NCBI GenBank assembly: GCA_964438735.1
Contig: CAYTLW010000011.1
Coordinates: 1-64,000, forward strand
Direction of reading: 5' to 3'
From: CAYTLW01 sp964438735
GTDB lineage: Bacteria > Myxococcota_A > UBA9042
Length of the DNA stretch: 64,000 nucleotides
The notes beneath the pieces are model-generated. The model ran no database searches, was not told the origin of the DNA, and saw only the letters and a list, made by a program, of their open reading frames with translations. The position numbers and the translations under genes are program-made. Of this stretch, positions 7,668-18,400 are shown piece by piece (within the stretch, counting starts at the first letter, position 1; each line of letters opens with the position of its first letter).

Positions 7668-9803
7668 ATGGCCAGAAAACCCAAGAAATCCGATCCCTGG
7701 CTCCCCTTGCGCGGCCTGACGCGCGTCGAAGACACCTGGGAGTTCGGCTATCGCCCGGTCGACATCCCCATCGAGGACGGTTCCGATCCCTACATGCTCA
7801 TCGTGGCTGAGCGCGACACCGGCCTGGTGCGGCTGGGTACCCTCACCGCCACGGAGCCGACGGCCGACGAGCAGCGCGCGGCCGTCTACCAGGCCATGAT
7901 GGAGCCCATGGCCGGCACCGAAGGGGTCCGGCCGGCGAATATCGTGGTCGACACCGCCGCCGCCCAGATGGCGCTGGCCCTGCCCTTGCGTCGGGCGGGG
8001 GTGGCGAACCGCCGGCTGCCGGAGCTGCCGCGGGTGGACGACGCGGTGTACGCTTTCCATGAACACATGGACGCGCAGGGCCAGGGGCCTGCCCTGCCCA
8101 CGCCCCTGCACGCCCACGCCGAGGCGATCCACGCCGTCGCCGCGCGCTTCGCCGTGATGGCGCCGTGGAACTGGCTCTACGACGGCGACGTGCTGTCGTT
8201 GCGCATGGACGCGGGCGAATGGTCGGCGCCGGTGGCGGTGGTTCTGGGCGCGGCCAAGGAGGTCCATGGACTCAGTCTGTACCGTACGCGCGAGAGCTAC
8301 GAAGCGTGTGCGGCGGCGTCCGACGAGGACCCTTCGGTCGGCGCGGAGGCGACGGACGCGCTGGCCCTCTGGTTCGACCCGGCTGACGAGCTGCCGGCTT
8401 CCTTCGCGCAGTCCTTCGCGGACGCCGGGCTGGCCGTCGGCGACGATCTCCTGCCGACCTTCATGCGTTTGCGCCCCGGTGACCACGGGGTGCCGGCCTC
8501 GGACGAGCAATCCGCCGACGTCCTCAACCTGGCGTTGCCGGCGGTGGTCGCCTTCCTGGAGCGCTACCTGGAGCAGTTGAAGTCGGACTTCACCCACCTG
8601 TCCCTGCGCCACCACAGCGAAGATGGCCGCGTGGTGGAGGTGGAGAGCCGGCCCGACTGGCGGCCCCATGCAGACGAGATGACGCTGCCCTTCGAGGAGC
8701 TGCTGCCCCTGGACCGGCCGCCGCTCATCGACGAGGCGTGCGCGAACCTGCTCACCTCCATGCCCCGGGCCATGTTGCCGCAGATCAGCGGCCTCGGCCC
8801 ACAGGAGTTGGAGCGGCAGGGGCTAGCGGCGCCGGGCGCCGACGTGCCGGTGCTCGCCCTTCGGGCCGCAGGCGCCAAGGTCGCACGCTGGCTGCAGGCC
8901 ATCGATGAACTGCAGGCCACGGCCCTGCTGATCCTGCCCCTGCCGCATTTGGATGGCATCCCCGTGGTGGCCTTCGGCGGCGCCGCCGGACCGACGCTGA
9001 TCACCGTGCTGGAGTTCGACTTCAACCACCGCCTGGACGCCCTGGTGCACTCCCTGGAGCATGGCGGGCGGGTCGGCCTCTTCTTCGGCCAGGGCCCGGC
9101 GACGAAATCCATCCGACGGCTATCGTCGCGCGCCTTCCGGGGGATCCGCTTCTTCGACCTGGTGGGGGCCGGGCAGTTGAATGAGATCCTGGCCGAACAG
9201 CCGGCTCACGGCGCGGCGTCACGAAGCCATCCTGCCGCGGCCACGGCGCCCGCGACCGCCACCCGCTGCTACGACATCCGCGTGGCCCTGGACGGCATCA
9301 GCCCGCCCATCTGGCGCCGCTTCCTGCTGCCGGTGAACGCCACCATGCACGACCTGCACGACGCCATCCAGGACAGCTTCGGCTGGGAGCATGCGCACCT
9401 GGCCTGCTTCGAGACCCAGGGCCGCAATCGCCGCACCATCGCCGAGGTCGATGTCTGGGGAGGTGCGATGTCCAACAGCGGCTTGACCCTGGAGCGGCTG
9501 GTCGGGCAGGGCCTGAAGAAGTTCACCTACATCTACGACTTCGGTGACAACTGGCGGCACCGCGTCACGATCCGCAAGGAGGTCCAGGAAGACGGGCCGC
9601 TGCGGCGTCGCCTGCTGTCCGGCAAGCGGGCCTGTCCGCCGGAGGATTGCGGCAGCGTGTCGGGCTATGACCGGATGTGCGAGTTCCTGCAGACCGGCGT
9701 CGACCCCTTCGGTGACCCCGCTGTAGAGCTTGCCGAATGGCTCGGTGATTGGCAGCCCGAGGCGTTCGATCTCGAGGCCGAAAGCGCGAAGTTCGCTCGC
9801 TAG
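7668..9803 (+). CDS. Plasmid pRiA4b ORF-3-family protein with N-terminal DUF6930-like region
   Basis: A 711-residue cytoplasmic protein. ATG 7668 has a GGAG about 10 bases upstream; the frame is open from 7533 but the earlier part is not protein-like. Residues 1-520 are a poorly characterised region with the phrase DTAAAQMALALPL, resembling DUF6930-type proteins. Residues 533 to about 705 form a pRiA4b ORF-3 domain: YDIRVALDGISPPIWRRF, HDLHDAIQDSFGWEHAHL, then YDFGDNWRHRV and SGKRACPPEDCGSVSGY. The domain is common on plasmids and chromosomes, but its biochemical function is not established. A short ORF follows at 9852. Confidence 0.8.
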   Translation: MARKPKKSDPWLPLRGLTRVEDTWEFGYRPVDIPIEDGSDPYMLIVAERDTGLVRLGTLTATEPTADEQRAAVYQAMMEPMAGTEGVRPANIVVDTAAAQMALALPLRRAGVANRRLPELPRVDDAVYAFHEHMDAQGQGPALPTPLHAHAEAIHAVAARFAVMAPWNWLYDGDVLSLRMDAGEWSAPVAVVLGAAKEVHGLSLYRTRESYEACAAASDEDPSVGAEATDALALWFDPADELPASFAQSFADAGLAVGDDLLPTFMRLRPGDHGVPASDEQSADVLNLALPAVVAFLERYLEQLKSDFTHLSLRHHSEDGRVVEVESRPDWRPHADEMTLPFEELLPLDRPPLIDEACANLLTSMPRAMLPQISGLGPQELERQGLAAPGADVPVLALRAAGAKVARWLQAIDELQATALLILPLPHLDGIPVVAFGGAAGPTLITVLEFDFNHRLDALVHSLEHGGRVGLFFGQGPATKSIRRLSSRAFRGIRFFDLVGAGQLNEILAEQPAHGAASRSHPAAATAPATATRCYDIRVALDGISPPIWRRFLLPVNATMHDLHDAIQDSFGWEHAHLACFETQGRNRRTIAEVDVWGGAMSNSGLTLERLVGQGLKKFTYIYDFGDNWRHRVTIRKEVQEDGPLRRRLLSGKRACPPEDCGSVSGYDRMCEFLQTGVDPFGDPAVELAEWLGDWQPEAFDLEAESAKFAR

Positions 9804-9851
9804 CGGAGCTCACGTCGTGCGCGGTGTCGAATCCCCGGGGGAAGGAAGGAC

Positions 9852-10053
9852 GTGGCCAACCTGGACGAACTGGTCGCCGGCATCTGCCTGGGCACCTCGA
9901 CCGAGGCCGAGGCAGAAGAGGCGTTTCGGCGGCGCTTCGAGGAGGTGGTCTCGCTGCCAGCGCCCGCGCAGCTCGCGGGTCAGCAGGTCACGATCGTCGC
10001 CGTGCACCAGCTGGCCAGAACCGGCGTCCGTGCTCGCGTGCAGTCCTCCCAGT
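9852..10053 (+). pseudogene. Short remnant ORF between the ORF-3 protein and RNase HI
   Basis: GTG 9852 lies behind an AGGAAGG site and opens a frame reading MANLDELVAGICLGTSTEAE, then EAFRRRFEEVVSLPAPAQLA and GQQVTIVAVHQL. After roughly 70 residues the frame runs into the convergent RNase HI gene (stop at 10054) and becomes low-complexity Arg/Pro/His. It looks like the N-terminus of a small protein of the type often found beside pRiA4b ORF-3 genes, lacking its C-terminus. The family cannot be fixed. Confidence 0.35.
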
Positions 10054-11091
10054 TCATCGGCTCTTTTCAGCCACGACCACCACGGGCGAGACGCCATGCC
10101 GGCGCTCGGCCGCACCATCACCGCCGCCCACCAGGTCATCCATGGCCGCGTTGGCCAGCCCATCGACATACTCGTTGCCAGGCTCGCCGGCGTGGCCGGG
10201 CACCTTGCGCCAGCGCACATCGTGCTGCTCCAGCAGGACCTCCAGCCGCTGCACCAGGTCGAGGTTCTTGACCGGCTCACCATCGGCGCGGCGCCAGCCC
10301 CGGCGCCGCCACGTCTGCAGCCAGCGTTCGGCCAGGTTGCGCAGGTAGCTGCTGTCCGTGCGCACCTCCACCGTCTCTCCGTCCCGACGCAGGGCCGTCA
10401 GGGCCTCGATGGCCGCCAGCATCTCCATGCGGTTGTTGGTCGTCTGTTGTGCGCCGCCGCGGCGTTCGAGCGCGGCGTTTCGCTCGACGTCGACCAGCAG
10501 GAATCCCCAGCCACCGACGCCCGGATTGCCGCGGCAGCCGCCGTCGGTGTAGGCGACCACGCGCGTGTCGGCCGGGGCCACCTGCTGCTGGCCACCTCCC
10601 TCGGTGACGGCTCGCGGACCGGTGCGCCCCGCCTCGGCGATGGTCGAGGCCGGCGCTGGCTCGAGCGGGGCGGTCGTCGCCTGCGCCGAGGCGTCGCGGG
10701 CCAGCCCCTTGGCCTGGATGTACCGATCGCTGTCCTTGCCCACGCGCGTCCAGCTCACCTCGAGCCGGTCGAGCTCGGTGGCCAGCGCCCGCACCAGGTC
10801 GAGGTGCTCGATCCGACCCTTCTTCTTGCGCCAGCCGCGTCGCCGCCATTGCGCCAGCCAGGTCGAGGCGGTCTGTATGATGTTGTCGTTGGCGATGTAG
10901 ACCTGCACCCTGCCCGAAGGCACCTGTCGCAGCCCGTCGACCACGCCCTGCAACTCCATCCTGTAGGCGCTCACTCCGGCGGCCGCACCCTGGCCCTGCC
11001 AGACGAGCCGGCCCTGCTGCTCGGCGCGGCCGCCCCAGGCGGCGACCTCCTGCCGCCTGCTGCCCGCGATGGTGAGGTGGGTGATGCTCAT
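10054..11091 (-). CDS. rnhA: Tandem ribonuclease HI (degenerate N-terminal copy, active C-terminal copy)
   Basis: A 345-residue protein with two RNase H folds joined by an Ala/Pro-rich linker. The C-terminal copy has the full catalytic set: YTDGGCRGNPG (Asp), NNRMEML (Glu), VRTDSSYL (Asp) and GHAGEPGNEYVDGLAN (His, Asp). The N-terminal copy is clearly its duplicate, with WLAQWRRRGWRKKKG matching WLQTWRRRGWRRADG, but TDG has become AGS, TDS has become NDN and the last Asp is gone. It should therefore be inactive and may bind hybrids or the partner domain. Start ATG 11091 (MSITHLTIAG). The role is removal of RNA from RNA-DNA hybrids. It is divergent from the SNF2 gene at 11287. Confidence 0.88.
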   Translation of the reverse strand: MSITHLTIAGSRRQEVAAWGGRAEQQGRLVWQGQGAAAGVSAYRMELQGVVDGLRQVPSGRVQVYIANDNIIQTASTWLAQWRRRGWRKKKGRIEHLDLVRALATELDRLEVSWTRVGKDSDRYIQAKGLARDASAQATTAPLEPAPASTIAEAGRTGPRAVTEGGGQQQVAPADTRVVAYTDGGCRGNPGVGGWGFLLVDVERNAALERRGGAQQTTNNRMEMLAAIEALTALRRDGETVEVRTDSSYLRNLAERWLQTWRRRGWRRADGEPVKNLDLVQRLEVLLEQHDVRWRKVPGHAGEPGNEYVDGLANAAMDDLVGGGDGAAERRHGVSPVVVVAEKSR

Positions 11092-11286
11092 GGTGACCGT
11101 GGTGACGGAGGCCTCGAATCGATGGCGCCGCGGTGCCGCCCAGGGCATCGAGTAAGGAGGGTAGCTGCGAAGAAGGCCACTGAGAAGACGTCCTGGCCGC
11201 TGAAGCGAGCGAGAAATAGCCGGCTGTCCCTTGCCCCCGATCCCTGGCTACGCAATCCTCCGGCCGCCAAAGCCGGGAGCCCCACC

Positions 11287-14200
11287 ATGCAACCACCCGC
11301 AACCACCACCGGGCCAACGCCCGACCCCTTCCTCATCGACCAGGACGCACTGCGCGATCTGGCCGCTGACCGCATCATCGCCCGCGGCGTGGCCTACCGG
11401 GAGGACAACCGGGTCATGCTGGTCAGCCGCGACGGCGACCGCCTGACCGCCGACGTGGAGGGCTCCGAGCGCGAGCCCTACACCGTGGTCATCGAGGCCG
11501 TGGGCGAGCAGGAACTGCTCTTCTCCTGCACCTGCCCCTTCGATTATGGCCCGGTCTGCAAGCATGCCGTCGCCGCCCTGCTGCAGCATTTCGCCAACAG
11601 CGTCGACACCAGCGTGGCCGACGCGGCGGCACAGGCGCTGGCGGATCGGCGACGGCGAGCGGTGACAGAGGTGCGCGTCGAGGCGCTGAGCGGCGGCGGT
11701 GGGCCGGGAACCTGGACGGCCCGGTCGGTCAAGGGCTCCGGGAGGCGCTACGAGGTCCAGCTGCGCTCGGTGGACGAGTCCATCAACTCCTGCACCTGTC
11801 CCGACTTCGCGCTCAACACCCTGGGCACCTGCAAGCACATCGAGGCGGTGCTGCATCGGATCCGCAAGCGCCGCCGCAGGGGCAGCAAGACGACCCGTGC
11901 CAGCGCTCAGGTGGCGGTGGTGCACCTGGCCTGGCAGGGCGGCGAGCAGGCGACGGTGCGGCTGCACCGGCCGGCGGACATGGACGCGACGGCCGAGCGC
12001 TGGCTGAACCTGCACTTCCGCGTCGATGGCAGCCTGCGGGGCGCCATGCCCGACGCCATCTTCGCGCTGGAGCGCGACGTGGCCGAGCTCGACACGGTGC
12101 TCATCGGCGCTGAGGTGCGCGCTCTCGCCGAGCGGCTCATGGCCGACCGGATGGCGGCCCACGCTGGCGAGGAGCTGGCCCGCAACATCGGCCGCCATGG
12201 CGGTCAGATCCCGGGCCTGAAGACGCACCTGCACCCCTACCAGGTACAAGGGGTCGCCTTCCTGGCCTCGCGCGGCCGGGCGCTGCTGGCCGATGACATG
12301 GGGCTGGGCAAGACGCTGCAAGCCATCGGCGCCTGCTCGGTGCTCATGGACGAGGCCGGCGTGGAGCGGGTGCTGGTGGTCTGCCCGGCCTCGCTCAAAT
12401 CGCAGTGGAGCAAGGAGATCCGGCGCTTCACCGGCCGGCGCGTTCAGGTGGTCGAGGGGCCGGTGCGCAGACGCCTGGCGCAGTACCGCAACCGCGCAGC
12501 GTTCACCATCGTCAACTATGAGCTGGTGCTGCGCGACCACGAGGTGATCGACCGCGAGCTGCTGGCCGACGTGCTGGTGGTGGACGAGGCGCAGCGCATC
12601 CGCAACTGGAAGACGCGCACCGCCGACGCGGTCAAGGCCCTGCACAGTCGCTACGCGTTCGTGCTCACCGGCACGCCGCTGGAGAACCGGCTGCTCGACC
12701 TGTACAGCGTCATGCAGGTCATCGACGGCCGCGTCCTCGGTCCCTTGTGGCGCTTCATGGTCGACTTCCACGTCACCGACGACAAAGGCAAGGTGCTGGG
12801 CTACCGCAACCTCTCCGAGCTCCGCCGGCGGCTGGCGCCGGTGATGCTGCGCCGCAACCGCACCGTGGTCGCCGACCAGCTGCCCGAGCGCGTGGTGCAG
12901 CGCCGCGACGTGCCGCTCAGCCAGCGCCAGGAGCAGATCCAGAACGGCGCGCTGATGACCGTGCAGACGATCCAGCAGGAGGCGAAGCGCCAGAAGCGGC
13001 CGCTGACCCCCGGCGAGGAGAACCTGGTCATGGCGGCGCTGCAGAACGCGCGCATGGCCTGCAACGCCGCCGGCCTGGTCGACAAGGAGACCGTGGGCTC
13101 GCCCAAACTCACCGAGCTGGCCGCGCTGCTCCAGGAGCTGTGCGTCGAAGGTGACCACAAGGTCGTGCTGTTCTCGCAGTGGGAGCGCATGACCGTGATG
13201 GTGGAGAAGGTGATCGACGAGCTCGGGCTCGGCTACGTGCGACTGCACGGCGGGGTGCCCACCCGGCACCGCGGCGGGCTCATCGAGCGCTTCGAGAACG
13301 ACCCGTCGGTGCGCGTCTTCCTGTCCACGGACGCGGGCGCCACCGGGCTGAACCTGCAGGCCGCCAGCGCCTTGATCAACCTGGACCTGCCCTGGAACCC
13401 GGCCTTGCTCGACCAGCGCATCGGCCGGGTGCATCGTCTGGGTCAGCGGCGGACCTGCCTTATCGTGCTGTTGGTCTCCGCCCCCAGCTACGAAGAGCGG
13501 GTCTGGGAGATTCTCAGCGGCAAGCGCCACCTCTTCTCGGCGGTGGTCTCGGGCGAGGTCAACGACGACGCGGTCGGCCTGAGCCAGCGCAGCATCGAGC
13601 TGGCCATGGCGGCCGCCCAACTGCCCGAGCCCGGCCACCCGGCCACGGAACCGACCGCGCAGCTCGAAGACGATGGGACCGCGTTGGAGGTACCCGACGG
13701 CGCTATCGAGCCGGCAACGGCAGAGGAGGCGGCGCCGGACCGCGGCCAGACTCCGACCGACGAAGGCGAATCCCGCGCGCCACTGGTGGCGCGCCTGCAG
13801 GAGCTGCTCGGCGAGCGTCTCGAGCGGGTGATGGTGTCGGGCGACGGGTTACTCGCCGTCGCCCGCGACCTGGACGAGCAGGCGTGGGCGCTGGCCGAGG
13901 AGCTGAGCACGGTCGCCTTGCCAGTGGTGCTGATCGACCCGCGCTCCTGGCTCGGCCTGCAGCGCATGCCCGGCGGCCTGGCGGCTGACGCCGAAGAGGT
14001 CTTCAACCGGGACTCCCAGCCAGCGCCCCAGGCGGAGCATCCGCTGCGCGGCGCGGCCCGGCGAAAGGTGGACGCCGCGGCGGTGCTCATCGACAGCGGC
14101 TGCGAGATCGAGGCCATGGGTCTGCTGGCCGACGCCATGCTTGCAGCCATCGCCGCGCGGGCCGGTCGCAAGGAGGCGCCCGAGACCGGCGCGGCGGCGG

Positions 14201-14361
14201 CGTGGCTGTACGGCGAGGCGGTCGTGGCCGGCTTCGTGCCGGCGGAGGACGCTGGCCTGGTGCTCCGAGCCGACGCCCTGCATCGAGGTGGCCAGGTGCC
14301 GGGACCGCTGGCGGCCGAGGCGCTGGTGGACGCGCGGCGGATCGTGCTCGCGGCGCCCTGA
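11287..14361 (+). CDS. SNF2-family ATPase with two SWIM zinc fingers
   Basis: A 1024-residue protein starting at ATG 11287; the same frame is open far upstream but is non-coding there. Two SWIM motifs lie at the N-terminus: C81-T-C83 ... C91-K-H93 and C169-T-C171 ... C182-K-H184. The SNF2 motor has DDMGLGKT at 336-343, DEAQ at 433-436, LTGTPLENR, and the C-lobe phrases LFSQWERM, STDAGATGLNLQ and QRIGRVHRLGQRR. The 250-residue tail after the motor is Ala/Glu-rich and unassigned. Bacterial SNF2-SWIM proteins are thought to be DNA translocases or chromatin-remodeller-like; substrates are not known. A second SNF2 gene lies 1 kb downstream on the same strand. Confidence 0.9.
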   Translation: MQPPATTTGPTPDPFLIDQDALRDLAADRIIARGVAYREDNRVMLVSRDGDRLTADVEGSEREPYTVVIEAVGEQELLFSCTCPFDYGPVCKHAVAALLQHFANSVDTSVADAAAQALADRRRRAVTEVRVEALSGGGGPGTWTARSVKGSGRRYEVQLRSVDESINSCTCPDFALNTLGTCKHIEAVLHRIRKRRRRGSKTTRASAQVAVVHLAWQGGEQATVRLHRPADMDATAERWLNLHFRVDGSLRGAMPDAIFALERDVAELDTVLIGAEVRALAERLMADRMAAHAGEELARNIGRHGGQIPGLKTHLHPYQVQGVAFLASRGRALLADDMGLGKTLQAIGACSVLMDEAGVERVLVVCPASLKSQWSKEIRRFTGRRVQVVEGPVRRRLAQYRNRAAFTIVNYELVLRDHEVIDRELLADVLVVDEAQRIRNWKTRTADAVKALHSRYAFVLTGTPLENRLLDLYSVMQVIDGRVLGPLWRFMVDFHVTDDKGKVLGYRNLSELRRRLAPVMLRRNRTVVADQLPERVVQRRDVPLSQRQEQIQNGALMTVQTIQQEAKRQKRPLTPGEENLVMAALQNARMACNAAGLVDKETVGSPKLTELAALLQELCVEGDHKVVLFSQWERMTVMVEKVIDELGLGYVRLHGGVPTRHRGGLIERFENDPSVRVFLSTDAGATGLNLQAASALINLDLPWNPALLDQRIGRVHRLGQRRTCLIVLLVSAPSYEERVWEILSGKRHLFSAVVSGEVNDDAVGLSQRSIELAMAAAQLPEPGHPATEPTAQLEDDGTALEVPDGAIEPATAEEAAPDRGQTPTDEGESRAPLVARLQELLGERLERVMVSGDGLLAVARDLDEQAWALAEELSTVALPVVLIDPRSWLGLQRMPGGLAADAEEVFNRDSQPAPQAEHPLRGAARRKVDAAAVLIDSGCEIEAMGLLADAMLAAIAARAGRKEAPETGAAAAWLYGEAVVAGFVPAEDAGLVLRADALHRGGQVPGPLAAEALVDARRIVLAAP

Positions 14362-14402
14362 GCGGACCTGGTTCAAGAATCCGCGACAATCCGCGCCGGC
14401 GA

Positions 14403-14421
14403 CACCCGGTGGCGCCGGGTG
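14403..14421. terminator. Possible bidirectional hairpin between convergent genes
   Basis: A perfect 7-bp stem CACCCGG/CCGGGTG with a 5-base loop (TGGCG) lies between the SNF2 gene end (14361) and the convergent ATPase pseudogene end (14459). There is no T tract on either side, so termination is only inferred from position. Confidence 0.3.
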
Positions 14422-14458
14422 GAGTTCAGGTCTGCGCCAGGAACCGCCCGCCCGCCAC

Positions 14459-15104
14459 TCAAACCAGCGTCATCAAAAAACGCGCCGCCGGACTCAACCT
14501 GATCCCCTCCGGCGTGCGCGACTCCTTGCTCCCGGTCGCGGAGAGCTGCCACGCCTCGGCCTCCGGGAAGCGCACCGCCAGGTAACGCAGCGAGCGGTCG
14601 ACCGGGCCGTCGGACCACTTGCACTCGACCAGGCGGATGGGGCGGCGGTTCTCCAGCACCACGAAGTCCACCTCGCGACCATCCACATCGCGGAAGTAGC
14701 GCAGCTCGACGTCGCGCCCTTCGGTGTCGGCGACGTAATGCACCCACTTGAGCAGGTGCGAGGCGACCAGGTTCTCGAAGCGGGCCGGCATGTCGGGCAC
14801 CAGCGACCAGTCCAGGTGGTAGTGTTTGCGGGACTTCTTGATCGCCCGAATCCGCGGCGCGCCGAAGGGAGACAGGCGAAAGATGGCGTATGTGGAACTC
14901 GTCGAACACCAGCAGCGGGGAATCGGGCAGCTGCCGGCGCAGGATCGATTCTCTGTGTTCGGCGACGTCCCAGTTCAGGTAGCCCTTGTCGTCTGTCAGC
15001 AGCGCGCGCGCCAGGGTGGTCTTGCCCACCAGGCGAGGACCGCCGAGGAAGACCATCTTCCTGTTCAGGTCGGCGGCGACCTGGTCCTGGAGGTAGCGCT
15101 TCAT
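14459..15104 (-). pseudogene. AAA/DUF4143-type ATPase, internally deleted and frameshifted
   Basis: The 5' part from ATG 15104 reads MKRYLQDQVAADLNRKMVFL and GGPRLVGKTTLARALL (a P-loop), then SPLLVFDEFH (Walker B). Directly after this the frame is lost. The correct continuation lies in another frame: FRLSPFGAPRIRAIKKSRKH, then FENLVASHLLKWVHYV, EVDFVV and LVECKW, the DUF4143 nuclease-like end, up to 14459. Family members are about 380 residues and the remnant spans only about 215 codons, so roughly 500 bases (lid and linker) are missing. These ATPases are common mobile-type genes; this one should be dead. Confidence 0.8.
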
Positions 15105-15403
15105 GGGGTCAAGTTGCGAGATTTGTGGACAGGAGTCAAAAGTACACGCGAGTAATTTGTACACTGGTCAAGTAATGGTGTGATCGAAGTGTTGGGGTCG
15201 AGCGGCCAGGCCTCCGCGGCGCTCGCTCGCTCGCCGCCGGCACCGAAGGGGCCCCCAAACCCCACCTGAACCCACCCCGCCAACCTCTACCCGACGCTTG
15301 TCCGCCGCCAGTCCGATCACCTTGATGACACCGGTCTGACCGGGCTCCGAGCTTGCCCTCGGATCTCGACCCGGGTAGACCCACCATCGATCGGAGCGAC
15401 CCC

Positions 15404-18400
15404 ATGGCCGACAAGCAGCCCAAGAACCTGCCCGACCTGCGCGACTTCGCCATCGCCCGCGGTGCCGAAGCGCTGCTGGCCATGCCCATCGCCGAGTTCA
15501 TCACAACCCATGACGTCACAATCAACGCGGCCAGGTGCCTGGAACAGGTCATGGCGGTGGGGCTGGCCAGCACGGTCGGAGACTTGAGTGAGCCGGCCCC
15601 GGCGCGTGTGCTCTGGAGCCTGCTCCAGCGCCGCGACAAGCGCCGTCTGCTGCGGGACCTGGGCGACGCCGTACGGTCCACCGCAGATGCTCGCGAGCTG
15701 CAGGTGCTCACCTCGCGCGGAGCGGCGGGCGAGCCCGTGCTGACCCCTGGCATGTCGCAGGCTTTGCTGATCCGCTGGGCCAGGGCCCGGCAGGTCAAAC
15801 CCTGGCTCAAGCTGTCCCTGGAGCGCGTGCTCGAAGATCGCGTCCACGCCTGGTATCACGGTCAGGGGGATCTTGGCGGGCTGATCTGCGCCCGGCCGAG
15901 CCAGCGCCCCTACAGCTACATCTTCACGCCGGGGGCGCTGGCGCGGGCCCAGCGGCGGGCCATCGCCCTGGTCATGGCCGCGGCGGCGGACCTGGAACGG
16001 GGTCAGGCCGAGGAGCCGGCGCGTCTGGCCGCGCGCGAGCCGCCCGCAGCGCCGGTTCTGCGGGGGGCCTGGCAGCATCTGGAGCAGACGCGCCGCGTCC
16101 TGCGCGCCAGCGTGCCGCCGCTGCCGGCCACGGATGCCAGCGGCAGTCACAGCGTCTTTCTGCTCGATGATCCGCCCGGCATGATGTGCAAGCCTGAAGG
16201 CAATATCCCCTGCCTCGAGACCGACGAAGGCGGCCGCGTGGTGCTGTACCGCGATGATGAGGAGCGGTGGTGCTTTGACTGCGCCTGCCCCAAAGGTCGC
16301 GACAAGCCCTGCATCACCCGCCTGGCGGCTCTGGACCGGTTCATGGATGTGCTCGGGCTGCCGGAGCTGGCAGAGGCCCGCGCGACCCTGCTGGCCGAGC
16401 TGGGGCGACCGGGCTGGGATCGGGCGCTGGAGCGGCTGCTGGGCAGCATGGACATGACCGGGGACGAGGCCGGGCTGGTCGCCGACGGTCAGCCGGCCCG
16501 CTTCGTCTGGCGGGTGGTGGTGGACTCGGGCGTTGACCTGGACGTGCGCCTGGAGCCGGCGCTGGCGCGGCCGCGCAAGACCGGCAAGGGCGTGGTGGTG
16601 CGCAAGCTGGCTATGGCCCGGGCGCGGGAGCTGCGCGGTCGCCTGCCACGGGCCGTCGATCAGCAGGTCCTGGATCTGCTCGCGCTGGCCCACTCGATGC
16701 CTGGCTATGCCCGCCAGGAGACGGCACATCAGCTGCGCCTGCGTGCCCTGCGGCTGCTGGTCGACCATCCCGACGTGTACAGCGGCAAGGGCGGCGCGCG
16801 GCTGATCCGGGTGCAGCAGCAGGTCGCCGCCCTGAGCGCCCGGCAGGCGGACGATAAGCTGCAGATCGGCCTGCAGGTGGGCGACGAGGAGATCACCGCC
16901 CGGGCGCTGCTCGACCTGCTGTGGGAAGACGAAGACGCGGCCCTGCGCTGGTCACATAAGGACCACGTGTTGACCGTGCTCGATGTGCCCCCGGCGGTGC
17001 GCAAGGCCGCCCGGCACCTGGCCGACATGCCCGTTCGGCTGCCCTTGGAGGCCGCCCCCGCCCTGGTCCAGCGCTTCGCTCCGCTGGTCCGGGCCGGCGA
17101 GGTTCGCTTCGACGCCGGGGTGCTGGGCGAGCCCGTCACGACTGCCACGCGACCGGGTGTCGAGCTGCGCATGTCCGCTGGCCGGCTGGCCGTGTCGCTC
17201 TACGTGCTGCCCCTGCCCGAGGGGGCGTCGGCTGTACCCGGAGAGGGACAGGTTCTGTGGATGGCCCTGCGCGACGGGCAGGTGGTGCACACCGAGCGCG
17301 ATCTGGAGGCGGAGAGCCTCGCCGCAGAGGCCTTGTGGCGACAGCTGGACCTGCCGCCGCCGACGGGCCCTCTGTCGGTGGTCCTGGCCGATATGAACGC
17401 TGCCCTCGCCCTGGTCGATCGGCTGGCCGACGCCGAGTCGCAGATCCCCAGCCGCTGGGATGGCGAGCAGTTGCGCTCCCTGGGCGAGGTCGGCGCGGAC
17501 GCGCTGCGCCTGTCGGTCCAGGAGGGGCGCGACTGGTTCGAGCTGCGCGGTGAGCTGCGCCTGGAGGGGGCGACGGTGCCCCTGGAGATGCTCCTGGCGG
17601 CGGTGCGCGAGCGGCAGCGCTACGTGCGCATCGAAGGCCGCGGCTGGGTCAAGCTGAACCGCCGCCTGCGTCGCCATCTGGCCGCCTGGGCCGACGGCGA
17701 GGCGACCGCTCGCATGAACGCCCTGGCCGCGCCGGCGCTGCTGTCGCTGCAGGATGAGGGCGCCGAGGTCGACGGACCGGCGCGCTGGCTGGACCTGGCC
17801 GATCGGGTGCGCCAGGCCGCCGCCATGGCGCCCGGGCTGCCGGACGGGCTGAACGCGGAGCTGCGGCCGTACCAGGTGCAGGGCTACGAATGGCTGGTGC
17901 GCCTGGCGCACTGGGCGCCGGGTGCCGTGTTGGCTGACGACATGGGCCTGGGCAAGACGGTGCAGGCCCTGGCCCTGATGCTGGAGCGCGCAGAGCGGGG
18001 TCCGGCGCTGGTCGTCGCGCCCACGTCGGTGACCTTCAACTGGCTGCGCGAGGTGCAGCGCTTCGCCCCCTCCCTGGACGTGCGGCCGCTGCGTTCCAAG
18101 CGGGACATGGGCGTGCTGGACGGGCTCGGAGCGGGCGGCGTGGTGCTGACCAGCTGGGCCATGGCCACCCGGCAGGTCGAGGCCTTGAGCGGCCGCCGCT
18201 GGACGACCCTGGTGCTGGACGAAGCCCAGGCCATCAAGAACGCGGCGACCCGCCGATCCCGGGCCATCACCCGCCTGCAGGCCGACTTCACGGTCGCCTT
18301 GACCGGCACGCCGCTGGAGAATCGCACCGGCGAGCTGTGGAGCCTGATGCGCGTGGTCACGCCGGGCCTGCTGGGCAGCGGCAAGGCCTTTCGCGACCGC

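Noticed and set aside
9730..11286. Long open frame upstream of the first SNF2 gene
   Set aside because: It covers the opposite-strand RNase HI gene and its translation is low-complexity Pro/Arg/Ala; the protein-like part begins at ATG 11287.
15317..16768. Minus-strand frame within the second SNF2 gene
   Set aside because: His/Gln/Arg-rich shadow; the plus strand has clear SNF2 and SWIM-like motifs.
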